NCBI GenBank assembly: GCA_024400835.1
Contig: JAKSMC010000002.1
Location: 1 to 64,000 of the forward strand
Direction: 5' to 3'
Source of the DNA: Bacteroidales bacterium
GTDB lineage: Bacteria; Bacteroidota; Bacteroidia; Bacteroidales; WCHB1-69
DNA length: 64,000 bases
Within the stretch, counting starts at the first letter, position 1; the number at the start of each line of letters is the position of its first letter. The notes beneath the pieces are model-generated. The model was not told the origin of the DNA and made no database searches. It saw only the letters and a list, made by a program, of their open reading frames with translations. The position numbers and the translations under genes were made by a program. Positions 48,819 to 57,956 of the stretch are shown piece by piece.

Positions 48819-48844
48819 GAGACGGTGCCGTGCACCGTCTCTAC
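48819..48844. repeat. Palindrome of the GTAGAGACG family
   Basis: GAGACGGTGC and GCACCGTCTC with a 3-nt loop, 2-5 nt from the stop codon at 48846. Confidence 0.85.
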
Positions 48845-48845
48845 G

Positions 48846-49751
48846 TTATTTGCGCACGGCAATCACACGGAAACCGACCATCGGGGATGGCTCGGTGAAA
48901 GTTTTCTCGCTCTGGATGCGGATGTCATAGCCGGGGTCCGCCCAGCTGCCGCCCAAGGCAATGCTTTCCCCATAAACCATCTCGGCCACATTACCGCACA
49001 TATTGTACAGACCGTATGGATTCGGATCGTGAGAGACTACCGAGGTAGTAGCTGGATTTACAGACAAATACTTCTCTCCATTTTTCAACTGCAACATATT
49101 CACATTATACGGTTGCGGTGCCAACATCCAAGCTACGGCGCGATAACCATCTTCAGCCTTCGTCAAACAGTCGGCGGGGATATTGAAAAAGGTGTATCTA
49201 TAAGCATCCAACGGGGTGATTAAGGAACCGTTTGCGTATTTTTCCAGGAAATTTCCGCCCCAAGCCGCAACCTGCCAATCTATCTTGTCGGGCAACGTGT
49301 ATTCCCACTCTGAACTGCCCACCTTATCAGTCAGCCATTGGCAGAAGAGCAATGCTCCCTCATAGCTGATGTTGGCGACAGGATAATTTCCGAAGTCGGG
49401 CGCATTCCAGTCTTTGTATTTCCGGCTGATTTTTTCCAAGGCAGTGTCTTGAATAGAGGCTTTCGCATAATCCTCCATCCGGCCCTGCGCTTGCAAATCT
49501 TTCAAGAAGGCATTATACGACGCACGAGAGACTTCCGTTGTCATCATATAGAATCCGGCGGTTGTATATTCGCTCGTATGAGCCACTTTTCCAAGCGAAT
49601 CCAGGATATTCAACGTGAAATGTTGAGCCGGGATTTCCACGAAATTGCCCACCAACTGTTTTTCCTTTTTCACGACTGCCTTGTCGCGTTTCTGCGCGGA
49701 GACGCAAAGCGCCAAAACCGCAAATGTTAATAATAAAATGGTTCTTTTCAT
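48846..49751 (-). CDS. Secreted FGE-sulfatase-fold protein (paralog 2), catalytic cysteines absent
   Basis: 301 residues, signal peptide (1-19, ending VSAQ). Same domain order as the paralog at 45438: ANISYEGALLFCQWL, YTLPDKIDWQVAAWG, NMCGNVAEMV, GGSWADPGYDIR and GFRVIAVRK. The C-terminal 60 residues are strikingly alike, the rest much less so. Cysteines of active FGE are absent. It follows the TonB receptor gene in the same direction. Confidence 0.88.
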   Translation of the reverse strand: MKRTILLLTFAVLALCVSAQKRDKAVVKKEKQLVGNFVEIPAQHFTLNILDSLGKVAHTSEYTTAGFYMMTTEVSRASYNAFLKDLQAQGRMEDYAKASIQDTALEKISRKYKDWNAPDFGNYPVANISYEGALLFCQWLTDKVGSSEWEYTLPDKIDWQVAAWGGNFLEKYANGSLITPLDAYRYTFFNIPADCLTKAEDGYRAVAWMLAPQPYNVNMLQLKNGEKYLSVNPATTSVVSHDPNPYGLYNMCGNVAEMVYGESIALGGSWADPGYDIRIQSEKTFTEPSPMVGFRVIAVRK

Positions 49752-49772
49752 ATCTTTGATTTTTGAGTGAGC

Positions 49773-49792
49773 AGTGAAAAGTGAAAAGTGAA
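49773..49792. repeat. 7-bp tandem repeat tract
   Basis: GTGAAAA repeated, upstream of FGE-fold paralog 2. Confidence 0.6.
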
Positions 49793-49841
49793 CGGGAAGG
49801 TGGGTGAGTAGAATGGTAGAGAGGTAGAGAAGCTGGACCCT

Positions 49842-49877
49842 GGAACTTGAAACTTGAGACCTTAAACTTGAAACCTA
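49842..49877. repeat. 7-bp tandem repeat tract
   Basis: ACTTGAA, ACTTGAG, ACCTTAA, ACTTGAA in tandem, 8 nt downstream of the TonB receptor gene's stop. Confidence 0.75.
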
Positions 49878-49885
49878 GCGTTCCC

Positions 49886-52345
49886 CTACATCCCTTGCGG
49901 CTGCATTCCACCGCCGCCTTGGCTGGCTTGAGATTCCAATTCCATCTTGCCAAATTTGAAGCTGATGCTGGCACGGATACTACGTCCCATCCAGCTGTTA
50001 CGAGACACACTGGAGGAAATATAATATGGATTGTTGCTTGCTGAAGACCAAGTGTTCCAATTGAAGATGTCGTTCACATTCAAACTGACTGCAATGCGCT
50101 TCTTCCAAAACTCAGCACGCAGACCGCAATCGATGGAGTAACGGGGTTGCGATATGGAGAACATCGTAACACTTTTGGAATGATAGTTTGCCGAAGCATT
50201 GATTTCCAAAAAATTCCAGGCCTTAGCCCAAAAATTCAAGCGAAAACTGTAACCCAAATTGTCAACCGTACGGGGAGTTTCTTCATCCCGGAACATAAAT
50301 TCCGACTTCGAATAGTACATATTTGCATAAAAACGAATGTTCATAAACGATTTCAACCGGTACATCACATTCAATTCCGCACCCGTATTCAACGATTTTC
50401 CAGCATTGAGCGGCTTGGAGAAGGTGACGATACGGCCAAAGACCGGATCATACACCACATCCGTCATCGTGGAGAACTCATCCTTGGTGTTTCTGAAGTA
50501 GGCATTGAGACCAACGTTGCCGAATTTCATAAAGAACTTCGACCAACCGGCTTCCACGGAATTCGTAAATGCCTGTCTCAAATCCGGATTACCCGTGGAG
50601 AAACCATCTTCGCCATAATCGCAATAGGCACTCAAATCATCGCCGGAAGGATTGCTCACACGTCGAGCGTAACTGAGTTTGAAGTTATGCATTGACTTCG
50701 TGCGGTAACTCAAATGCAACGAAGGGTAAAATCCCCAATAGCCTTTGTTCACGTCACCAATGGCCTCGTTAATCATCGTCAAATTATACTTTTCATATTC
50801 CGTACGCAGGCCGCCCTTGATAGTAAAATTGCCGAAACGATGTTGGATGGTGGCGTAAGCTTCAAAATCGCCGTCGTTAGACAACGACTCTTTGCTCCTC
50901 AGCCAGTCGGTGGTGTACTCCGAAGTTCCGAATATCATTGTGTCAATTCTATTCAAATTATAACCGCGGTCATATCCTCCGGAAACACCCAACTCAATTT
51001 CCCCATCCTTATGGTACGGAACCGTATAGTCAATCGATGCGTTCACTCCGAAATTAGAGTAGTGATTATTGTTTATCTTGTAACGGTCGAGCAATTCCTC
51101 TGCCAGATAATCACGATTATCGTAATTAAGATATTTGCTACCATAACCATTTAGACTTATGTCGGCAGAGATTTTATGTCCTTTGCTATTGAATTTGTGT
51201 TCGAACCACATTCCACCATACCCGCCACCGCTGGCGCTCAAACCATCTTGAAACATACTTTCAACATAGGAATAGTCTCCCGGATTATCAATGTATTCAA
51301 TACGGCTAACCTGAGCATTAGAGATACTGTTATGCAGTCGTGGATAACAGCCAGCCCAAAAAGAGAAAGTATTCATCGTATCGGGTGTGTAATTGCCATT
51401 GAGATAGAGGCCGAATTGATGATTCGGGGATTTATAATATGAACTGGTGTTGTATATAGAAGAGGTATCACCGGCGTCAGAAAACAGCGTTTCAGAAGAT
51501 TCTGTGGTTCCTTTACTAATACCATAGCTATAATGCGCGTACGCACTGATGGAGAACTTCTCATTGGCATAAACATAAGACAAGAAGGGCGAGATATCTG
51601 GCGTAGAAGAACCGCGGGCGCCGAAGCTGAGGAAACTGTTCTTCTTGATTTTGGAAGTGGTGACGATATTGATAATACCGCCTCCGCCTTTAGCGCTGTA
51701 ACGAGCAGAAGGGTTGGTGATGACTTCGATTTTCTCAATCGTGCCGGCGGGCATCTGCTGGATGAACTGCTTGAGGGCCTCCTCGTTCATATTGGAGGGT
51801 TTGTTGTTGAGCCAGATTTCCACGGACGAGACACCGCGCAGCGTGATGTTGCCTTCCACATCGACCTCCACGCCCGGCGCGTTCTGCAAAGCATCGGATG
51901 CCGTGCCCGACTGTATGGTCGGGTCCTCCGACACATTATAGAGCGTTTTCTCGCCATCAATCAGATATACTGGCTTTTCGCCTTTAATAGTTACCTCTTG
52001 CAAATTATTGCTCACCTTCTTCATGTGCAGTTCGCCAAGGTTTATGGTTTTCTGTCCGCCTCCGACAGTCACCGGCATAGTCAGCAGGTCATAGCCGACG
52101 AGCGAAGCCTTGAGGTTGTAGGTCCCCGCCGGAATGTCCGAAAGCGTGAAGTTGCCCGTGGCATCCGTGTAAGTATTTCCAACCATTCGCGCGTTGGAAT
52201 CGGAAGTGAGCAGCCCGATAGTGGCATAGAAAATCTTGTCGTGGCTGAGCGAATCGGTCATCGTTCCCGTGATTGTGTACTTGTTTTGAGCAAAGGCCGT
52301 CGTCAGTGACAGCAAAGCGATGAGGAAAATGGAGAACTGTTTCAT
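49886..52345 (-). CDS. TonB-dependent outer-membrane receptor-like protein
   Basis: 819 residues. Signal peptide (about 1-20), CarboxypepD_reg-like domain (about 20-105; YTITGTMTDSLSHDKIFYATIG), TonB-type plug (SGTASDALQNAPGVEVDVEGNITLRGVSSVEIWLNNKPSN), and an outer-membrane barrel (about 220-800). The plug segment matches the OMP_b-brl_3 group, which usually lacks a SusD partner; none is present here. It probably imports or binds a ligand; ligand unknown. It may be under control of the sigma/anti-sigma pair 3 kb upstream. Confidence 0.9.
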   Translation of the reverse strand: MKQFSIFLIALLSLTTAFAQNKYTITGTMTDSLSHDKIFYATIGLLTSDSNARMVGNTYTDATGNFTLSDIPAGTYNLKASLVGYDLLTMPVTVGGGQKTINLGELHMKKVSNNLQEVTIKGEKPVYLIDGEKTLYNVSEDPTIQSGTASDALQNAPGVEVDVEGNITLRGVSSVEIWLNNKPSNMNEEALKQFIQQMPAGTIEKIEVITNPSARYSAKGGGGIINIVTTSKIKKNSFLSFGARGSSTPDISPFLSYVYANEKFSISAYAHYSYGISKGTTESSETLFSDAGDTSSIYNTSSYYKSPNHQFGLYLNGNYTPDTMNTFSFWAGCYPRLHNSISNAQVSRIEYIDNPGDYSYVESMFQDGLSASGGGYGGMWFEHKFNSKGHKISADISLNGYGSKYLNYDNRDYLAEELLDRYKINNNHYSNFGVNASIDYTVPYHKDGEIELGVSGGYDRGYNLNRIDTMIFGTSEYTTDWLRSKESLSNDGDFEAYATIQHRFGNFTIKGGLRTEYEKYNLTMINEAIGDVNKGYWGFYPSLHLSYRTKSMHNFKLSYARRVSNPSGDDLSAYCDYGEDGFSTGNPDLRQAFTNSVEAGWSKFFMKFGNVGLNAYFRNTKDEFSTMTDVVYDPVFGRIVTFSKPLNAGKSLNTGAELNVMYRLKSFMNIRFYANMYYSKSEFMFRDEETPRTVDNLGYSFRLNFWAKAWNFLEINASANYHSKSVTMFSISQPRYSIDCGLRAEFWKKRIAVSLNVNDIFNWNTWSSASNNPYYISSSVSRNSWMGRSIRASISFKFGKMELESQASQGGGGMQPQGM

Positions 52346-52526
52346 AACACAAAATTAAAAGCCATTGGACGCAAGATACGCCTATTTACTACAATGATGC
52401 AACTTTCTACAACCGTGCCAAAAAAGGCAAAAAGCGAATTATTAACGAATTGTGCTTCTTAATATTGCACGCAATTGTGAAAAAAAAAGACAATGTTGTA
52501 AAAAAAATGGACAGACATATGCAATG

Positions 52527-52554
52527 GTAAAGATGCGGCGCGCCACGTCTCTAC
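52527..52554. repeat. Diverged palindrome of the GTAGAGACG family that supplies a stop codon
   Basis: CGTCTCTAC at 52546-52554 pairs with a diverged GTAAAGATG at 52527-52535. The stop TAG of the minus-strand gene (52551-52553) lies in the CTAC end. Confidence 0.65.
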
Positions 52555-53561
52555 CATCGGCGTACCCATTTCATCTTTTCTTTACCCTCGTAATATTCGG
52601 GAGGAATAATGGCATTCAATCTTTTTGCGTTTTCCTCTACGGTGTTGGTGAATCCCATCGCTTTTCTTCTTTCATTTACATTCTTGAAATCCTTAACGGG
52701 CCAAAGAATGTAGTTGTCTTGAAAGTATTTCTCCGTGGTAGTGCTTCGTATGCATTGCGAGCCATATAGTTGACGTCTTCCTTTTTCTGACAACAATCGG
52801 TCGGTTACCATTGCGTAGTACACGGGATCAATATCGTTGTTTCGATAGGCCTTCTTGATGAGGGGATAAAACTTGTTGATGTAGGGTGAATGCTGCAACA
52901 GATAAAAGGCTCCTGCGCTGGCTGATTTCCCGACCAGAGATATTCCTGGGAAACCGTATTTCTCATAGATTTCTTTTGTTCGTTTAAAAAGATCGTGCAT
53001 CTCTTTATCTGCCTCCGCGAACTCGGCTGAGTCTTTAGGAATTTGCCATAACACGCCGCGATACAACCGATATTTCTGGTCTAAAGCGCTCAGATAGAAC
53101 AATTCTTGGGCGAGCGCAGAATCTTTTACAGGCCCCACACTTTCAAAATAGAGGGCTACGATTTTGTCGGTCAGCATTTTCCATTGTATGGAATCGGATT
53201 TTGGAAGGCCTTCAAAACGCTGGTCAACAAAAATCACTCTGTCGTCTGGAGACGTTTCCACAAAACGATTCAAGTAGAAAAAGGTGGAATCGATTTCATC
53301 AAGTATCACATAATCGGCGGCCAGTTGATAGTACCGAATAAAATTTTTGATCAGGGTATCCTTTTTCAACGATTCGATGGATTCACGATACTGTCCCTTG
53401 TCGTGCAGCGAGTCCGGGTTGGTACACCAGGTAGCTGAGGTATGCGTGGCATAGTATTTCTCTATGGTATCCTGCTGGGCAAAAACCTGTTTGCCTGAAA
53501 GCAGAATAAAGAGTATGAAAACAATGGATTGTCTCCATATTGAAAATGTGAACTTTTTCAT
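52551..53561 (-). CDS. Secreted DUF6624-type protein
   Basis: 336 residues, signal peptide (1-28, ending VFAQ). The C-terminal part has the segments EKYGFPGISLVGKSASAGAF, LLQHSPYINKFYPLIKKAY, YYAMVTDRLLSEKGRRQLYG and SQ, which fit DUF6624 as I know it. N-terminal half is helical, TPR-like. Function unknown. The stop codon lies inside a palindromic repeat. Confidence 0.75.
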   Translation of the reverse strand: MKKFTFSIWRQSIVFILFILLSGKQVFAQQDTIEKYYATHTSATWCTNPDSLHDKGQYRESIESLKKDTLIKNFIRYYQLAADYVILDEIDSTFFYLNRFVETSPDDRVIFVDQRFEGLPKSDSIQWKMLTDKIVALYFESVGPVKDSALAQELFYLSALDQKYRLYRGVLWQIPKDSAEFAEADKEMHDLFKRTKEIYEKYGFPGISLVGKSASAGAFYLLQHSPYINKFYPLIKKAYRNNDIDPVYYAMVTDRLLSEKGRRQLYGSQCIRSTTTEKYFQDNYILWPVKDFKNVNERRKAMGFTNTVEENAKRLNAIIPPEYYEGKEKMKWVRRW

Positions 53562-53656
53562 AGGTTTGGTTTTTGCGTTATACTATAAGTAACGTAAAAA
53601 ATGGAGCGATGCTTGGGTAGTGGAGGAGGAAATTTGAATCTCCAAGGTTGACGGTC

Positions 53657-53679
53657 GTACAGGCGCGCCACGCCTCTAC
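53657..53679. repeat. Palindrome of the GTAGAGACG family that supplies a stop codon
   Basis: GTACAGGCG (53657-53665) and CGCCTCTAC (53671-53679). The TAG of the minus-strand gene is at 53676-53678, inside the right arm. Confidence 0.7.
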
Positions 53680-54941
53680 TGGAGTTGGAATTTCACCAGC
53701 CGCATAGGAATGCCGGAGGCTCCTTTCAGTTCCTGCGCACTGTAGATGTAGCCGTTGTGGAATACCATCTTGTCGGGATTGATGACCAAATCGTATTTGT
53801 CGCAGACAAAATGGCTTTTGCAGACAAACGTGCCGCCGTCCTGATAAATCCAGACGTTGAACTGGTTGTCGCCCTCATCCTCCGGAATCTCGAAGAACAG
53901 CAGATTGCCGTCCGAATCTTGAATAACGGTGGAGAAAACGGGCAATGTGAGCGGGGTGCTGATTTTACTCAAGTCGGACTCCATCTTTTGGATGACGTCC
54001 TTCATCACCTTGTTGTATTCCGCCACTGAAATATGCATATTTGCCGCCTGCGTTTCAGCATCCTTGAAACGGGCAATATGCTCACGCATAATCTTCTTCT
54101 GCTCTTCCACAGACATCGTCTTCTTTCCAAATGTAATGTCCTTGCAACCGACTTGCGAGCCGTCTGTAGCATAGATGTTCACCCAATTCTTGTACGGGTC
54201 AGCCACCACGATCTTGCCATTCACCACAGCAATCTGGACTTTCGGGGAAATGGAGCTTGCCGGGTCCAAATCGAAACTTATAATCGAGCCGTTATCCAAT
54301 TGGGCTTTATAGTAAAACAAAGCGCTATTATTCCCGGTGGAGAGCTTTTCTTGGACGTGGCTCCAGATGATTTTCTGGGTTGAATTTTTGTAATCGTAAA
54401 TAGCTACCACGTCTTTTGAGGTCTTACCGACAGAAAATCCGGAAACCAATAACTTGCTGTTGGGCAATGGCAGAATCTTATCCACCCCGAAATTGATGGT
54501 GATGGTCCGCTTGATATTGCCGTTGAAATCGCAAAAATGAATTTTGCCCATATTGTCAGCCTGCGTATAAAGGGTGTTGCTGTTCAACACACCGGCAATG
54601 GGCCTTATGGATTTCAGACGCTGGCCGGAGCTGTTCTTCAAGCCAAACTCACGCACGAACTTGCCGTTCTTGTCAAAAAGCGTGTAATAGTTGGTGTACG
54701 CATGACTGACTATCACGGACTCGTCGGGCAGCACAACGATATACTTGCGTTTGCCGATATGTCTGCCGTACATTTTGTCGTTATAGGAGCGGAACACCTG
54801 GTTCCAGTCGTTGCCCTGCGCGTAAGAGGTTTCGGGCACCAACTTCACGATGCCACTTTGGTAGTTGTCCATCAAATTTTGTGCGCGGCCGACAAACATC
54901 GCGACCAACAACAAAGCGGTGAAAATGACTGTTTTATTCAT
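53676..54941 (-). CDS. Secreted beta-propeller-like protein
   Basis: 421 residues, signal peptide (1-20, ending GRAQ). Repeated blade-like strands (YTLFDKNGKFVREFGL, KIHFCDFNGNIKRTITI, VVAIYDYKNSTQKI, WVNIYATDGSQVG) resemble the 6-bladed propeller (BF3-type lipoprotein) family. A helical insert lies at about 265-315 (KTMSVEEQKKIMREHIARFKD). Role unknown. It is next downstream of the anti-sigma gene, so it may be a regulated target. Confidence 0.7.
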   Translation of the reverse strand: MNKTVIFTALLLVAMFVGRAQNLMDNYQSGIVKLVPETSYAQGNDWNQVFRSYNDKMYGRHIGKRKYIVVLPDESVIVSHAYTNYYTLFDKNGKFVREFGLKNSSGQRLKSIRPIAGVLNSNTLYTQADNMGKIHFCDFNGNIKRTITINFGVDKILPLPNSKLLVSGFSVGKTSKDVVAIYDYKNSTQKIIWSHVQEKLSTGNNSALFYYKAQLDNGSIISFDLDPASSISPKVQIAVVNGKIVVADPYKNWVNIYATDGSQVGCKDITFGKKTMSVEEQKKIMREHIARFKDAETQAANMHISVAEYNKVMKDVIQKMESDLSKISTPLTLPVFSTVIQDSDGNLLFFEIPEDEGDNQFNVWIYQDGGTFVCKSHFVCDKYDLVINPDKMVFHNGYIYSAQELKGASGIPMRLVKFQLQ

Positions 54942-54945
54942 AATA

Positions 54946-55003
54946 TTAATGTGTTAATGTGATAATTCGATAATGTGGTAATGCGGTAATGTGATAATGT
55001 GGA
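54946..55003. repeat. 8-bp tandem repeat tract
   Basis: About seven units of (A/G/T)TAATGTG in the gap between the anti-sigma and propeller genes. Confidence 0.85.
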
Positions 55004-55028
55004 AAGGTAGAGAGGTAGATGTGTGTTA

Positions 55029-55058
55029 AACCTGAAACCTGAAACTTGAAACCTTAAA
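55029..55058. repeat. 7-bp tandem repeat tract
   Basis: CTGAAAC, CTGAAAC, TTGAAAC, CTTAAAC immediately after the anti-sigma stop codon. Confidence 0.8.
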
Positions 55059-55481
55059 CTACTCCCTATACACCCTCACCGCGTATTCCTGTTGGTCAAT
55101 AGGTTGGTTGGCATCGTACTCATCGGCGATTTCATAGCGGATGACCATAGAGGGTTGCGGCTGCGCCTGCACCTCTTTGGGTTGGTGCAGGAAAGTTAAG
55201 GTTAGGATAATGGCTATTGTGGCTGCAGCCGCTCCCGCAATGGTCCAACGCCGGTGTATGATTTTGCGCCTGTCGGCGGGCTGCCACGTGGGCACTGCAA
55301 AACCACGTGGGAAAGACTCGTTGAATGCTGCACGCACCAAATCCACCTTGGCCTGATGTTCCGCTACTCTGCGTTCACATTCCTTGCAATGAAGCAAATG
55401 GTTTTCCACGCGGAACATCTTCCACCGCGGCAGTTCATTATCTATGTATTGTTGTATTAAAGTTTCATTTAGGCATTTCAT
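55059..55481 (-). CDS. Anti-sigma factor with zinc finger and one membrane span
   Basis: 140 residues. N-terminal zinc-binding anti-sigma motif (HLLHCKECERRV, HxxxCxxC), one hydrophobic span (WTIAGAAAATIAIILTLTFL, about 78-97), and a short periplasmic tail with no recognised domain. It should hold the upstream ECF sigma factor inactive at the inner membrane. Its start overlaps the sigma gene by 17 nt, so the two are cotranscribed. Confidence 0.88.
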   Translation of the reverse strand: MKCLNETLIQQYIDNELPRWKMFRVENHLLHCKECERRVAEHQAKVDLVRAAFNESFPRGFAVPTWQPADRRKIIHRRWTIAGAAAATIAIILTLTFLHQPKEVQAQPQPSMVIRYEIADEYDANQPIDQQEYAVRVYRE

Positions 55482-55953
55482 AGTTCATCGATTTCAAGAT
55501 GTCATACAATTTGTTCATTATCCGGGACAAAGTTTTGCCCACTGAGGTGAAACGCATTTGTGTAATGTCGGCGATTTCACGATAGGAGAAGCCCTCGCTG
55601 TAAAGAACGGCCAACTGTCGCTCCTTGTCCGAAAGTTGTGCCAGTATCTTTTGCAAATCGGAGAGCTGCAATTTTTTGGCAAGTGTGTCATCTTCGCAAA
55701 CGGTATTGGCGACTTGCTCAATCTCCACATAGCGGCTGCGATAGGCAATCACGTCGGAACACTTATGGACAGTGGCGCGGGCCAACCAGCTCTTGGGATT
55801 GCGGATTCGTCCGTCCTCGCGGCTCTGCTGGTAGTAGGCTGTGAAGACATCCTGCAAGACATCCTCCGCAGCAGGCTCATCGCCCAGCATTTTCACCGCT
55901 ATGGCCCAAAGAGTCCGATAGTGCTCATAATATGCGCGCTCGAAATTTTTCAC
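55465..55953 (-). CDS. ECF sigma-70 factor
   Basis: 162 residues, full length. Sigma region 2 (DEPAAEDVLQDVFTAYYQ, then WLARATVHKCSDVIAYR) and region 4 (LSDKERQLAVLYSEGFSYREIADITQMRFTSVGKTLSRIM, helix-turn-helix). With the overlapping anti-sigma gene it forms a classical two-gene regulatory pair at the head of a block of genes for secreted proteins. The target promoters are unknown. Confidence 0.92.
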   Translation of the reverse strand: MKNFERAYYEHYRTLWAIAVKMLGDEPAAEDVLQDVFTAYYQQSREDGRIRNPKSWLARATVHKCSDVIAYRSRYVEIEQVANTVCEDDTLAKKLQLSDLQKILAQLSDKERQLAVLYSEGFSYREIADITQMRFTSVGKTLSRIMNKLYDILKSMNYEMPK

Positions 55954-56062
55954 AACTGACGTTTATTATTAAGTCGGAAAAACCGTCCGTTTTGTGACAC
56001 AAAAGAAAAAAAACGGAGTGATTCAACAGAATCTCCTTCTATGTCAAGAACTTGCTTAATAC

Positions 56063-56097
56063 AAATGTAGGGACGCAGCACCTACGTCCCTACATTT
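56063..56097. repeat. Perfect palindrome of the GTAGGGACG family
   Basis: AAATGTAGGGACG and CGTCCCTACATTT with a 9-nt loop, 20 nt downstream of the flotillin stop codon. Confidence 0.85.
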
Positions 56098-56116
56098 ATA
56101 TTATGAAATAGCAGTT

Positions 56117-57613
56117 CTACTTTCCAGAGGTGCGTTTCACGGCGCCCTCAAGGGTTGTCGTCTTCATAATCTCACCCATGTTGACGCCGGTGGCATCGGA
56201 GACAACATCCATAGTCTGGCGGATGACCGTGGGCACGTTGCCTGACATTTCGGCCACGCCTTTACCGTCATTGCCGTAGATGTGGACGTCTTTGATAGAT
56301 GCGATAGGTTCGGCCACGCTGGCGGCGATTTCGGGCAACTTCTCGATGACCATCTGTGCCTTGGCGGCGTCGCCGTACTCCTTGTAGGCTTCAGCCTTGA
56401 GGCGCAGTGCCTCGGCCTCGGCGCGTCCCTTCTGCTCTATGGCGTAAGCCTCGGCATCGGCTATCTTCTTCTTACCGAGAGCCTCCTGCTCCATACGGTA
56501 TTGCTCGGCCTCTGCCATAGCACGAGTAGCCTTGGCGTTCTGTTCAGCCTCATAGGCAGCAGCCTCCGCGTTGCGCTTGCGCTGCTCGAGTTCTGCAGCA
56601 GCGGAAATCTCCGTGTTGTATTTGTCGGCATCGGCACGTTTCTGCACCTCAGCCTCCAAAGTGTTCTGCTGAATCTTAATCTTTTCTGCAGTCAGTTCCT
56701 GCTCGCGCTTGGCCTTCTCAATCTGGGCCTCCACCTGCTTGGCGTTGATGACTTTCTGCTTCTCCTGTTCGAGAATGCTCTTGGCGGAAACAGCCTCCAC
56801 GGTCTTCTCGTTCACCGTTTTCTGCTGCTCCTGCTGCTGAATCATATAGGCGGCATCGGCCTTTGCCTTCTGGGTGTCTTCAATGACTTTGAGGTCGGCG
56901 ATTTTGACAGCCAGTTCGTTGTTCTTTTCTGCAATGATAGTCTCATTCAAGACGCGGGCGTCGTTGGCAGCCTTCTTGGCCTCGGACTGCTTGATGGCGA
57001 TGTCGCGCTCGGCCTCAGCCTTGGTAATGGCAGCCTGCTTGCGGATGGCGTAGGTGTTGTCGGCACCCAAGTCCTTGATAAGGCCCACGTCATCAGTGAT
57101 GTTCTGGATATTGCAGGAGATGATTTCGATGCCCAACTTGGCCATGTCGGGGCCGGCCTTTTTGGCAATCTGGTCGGAGAAGCCATCACGGTCGATGTTG
57201 AGGTTCTTGAGGGTGACGGCACCGATAACCTCACGCATGTTGCCTTCTAAGGAATCCTTGCACTGCTGGGCGATTTCCTTTTCAGACATATTGAGGAAGT
57301 TCTTGGCGGCCAAGCGAATACCATCCGACGTGTTCATCACGCGGATTTTAGCCACGGCATCCACCATAACATTGATGAAGTCGTTGGTGGGCACGGACGT
57401 GCTGGTTTTGATATCGACAGAGGTTTGTCCCAAAAACACGCGGTCGATACGTTCGAAGAACGGGATGCGGAAACCGCCCTTGCCAATGAGTACACGGGGC
57501 TGACGGGAAAGACCGGAAATAATCATAGCCTCTTTTGGCGGTGTTTTAACGTATGAAATGATGAAAAACAAAATGACGAAGGCGACGATGCCGATAATGA
57601 TATAGATGTTCAT
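56117..57613 (-). CDS. Flotillin-like SPFH domain protein
   Basis: 498 residues. N-terminal membrane helix (IYIIIGIVAFVILFFIIS), SPFH/band-7 domain (about 25-200; GGFRIPFFERIDRVFLGQTSVD), then a long Ala/Glu/Lys-rich coiled coil (about 200-400; EAEQYRMEQEALGKKK), and a C-terminal region. This is the flotillin layout (FloT/YuaG, YqiK); such proteins scaffold membrane microdomains. Start: ATG at 57613; the in-frame codon at 57700 lies upstream of the TATCTTTGC box. Confidence 0.9.
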   Translation of the reverse strand: MNIYIIIGIVAFVILFFIISYVKTPPKEAMIISGLSRQPRVLIGKGGFRIPFFERIDRVFLGQTSVDIKTSTSVPTNDFINVMVDAVAKIRVMNTSDGIRLAAKNFLNMSEKEIAQQCKDSLEGNMREVIGAVTLKNLNIDRDGFSDQIAKKAGPDMAKLGIEIISCNIQNITDDVGLIKDLGADNTYAIRKQAAITKAEAERDIAIKQSEAKKAANDARVLNETIIAEKNNELAVKIADLKVIEDTQKAKADAAYMIQQQEQQKTVNEKTVEAVSAKSILEQEKQKVINAKQVEAQIEKAKREQELTAEKIKIQQNTLEAEVQKRADADKYNTEISAAAELEQRKRNAEAAAYEAEQNAKATRAMAEAEQYRMEQEALGKKKIADAEAYAIEQKGRAEAEALRLKAEAYKEYGDAAKAQMVIEKLPEIAASVAEPIASIKDVHIYGNDGKGVAEMSGNVPTVIRQTMDVVSDATGVNMGEIMKTTTLEGAVKRTSGK

Positions 57614-57688
57614 AGTATTTTTTTGTGGACTTCCAATGGTGAAAAATTCCCGTCTGCGTGAAGTCCTTTGCCGCAGCCGAAAAACAGC

Positions 57689-57697
57689 GCAAAGATA
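57689..57697 (-). promoter_or_regulatory. -7 promoter box of the flotillin gene
   Basis: TATCTTTGC on the minus strand; leader about 70 nt to the ATG at 57613. Confidence 0.6.
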
Positions 57698-57763
57698 CAA
57701 AAAACGTTGTATTAGTCGCTGCGCTCAAAATCAAATAAAAATCGTATTGGAAATCATATAAAA

Positions 57764-57787
57764 AGGCAACTACATACTATATGACCT
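57764..57787 (-). repeat. TTAGGTCAA short dispersed repeat, inverted copy
   Basis: Minus strand AGGTCATATAGTATGTAGTTGCC resembles the copies at 58217 and 60362. Confidence 0.5.
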
Positions 57788-57956
57788 GTTCCTATAAAAA
57801 ATCACGGCGCAGCCGTACCTTGATCAACCCCGTTAGGGGTTGAATCTCTGTAATGAAGGGCGCAATCTGTGGAGGGATGGCGAAGTGCGGTGGTGGCGGC
57901 GCGGGATGGCGTGCGCCGAAGGGAACACCTGCTGTCGCCGCCTGTAGGGGAAGCAA

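Larger units (their letters stand above)
48418..48845. other. 428-bp gap rich in repeats
   Basis: Holds a promoter at 48434, a partial repeat copy near 48500-48546, a TTAGGTCAA repeat, repeat copy D and a palindrome. No coding sequence I can support. Confidence 0.6.
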
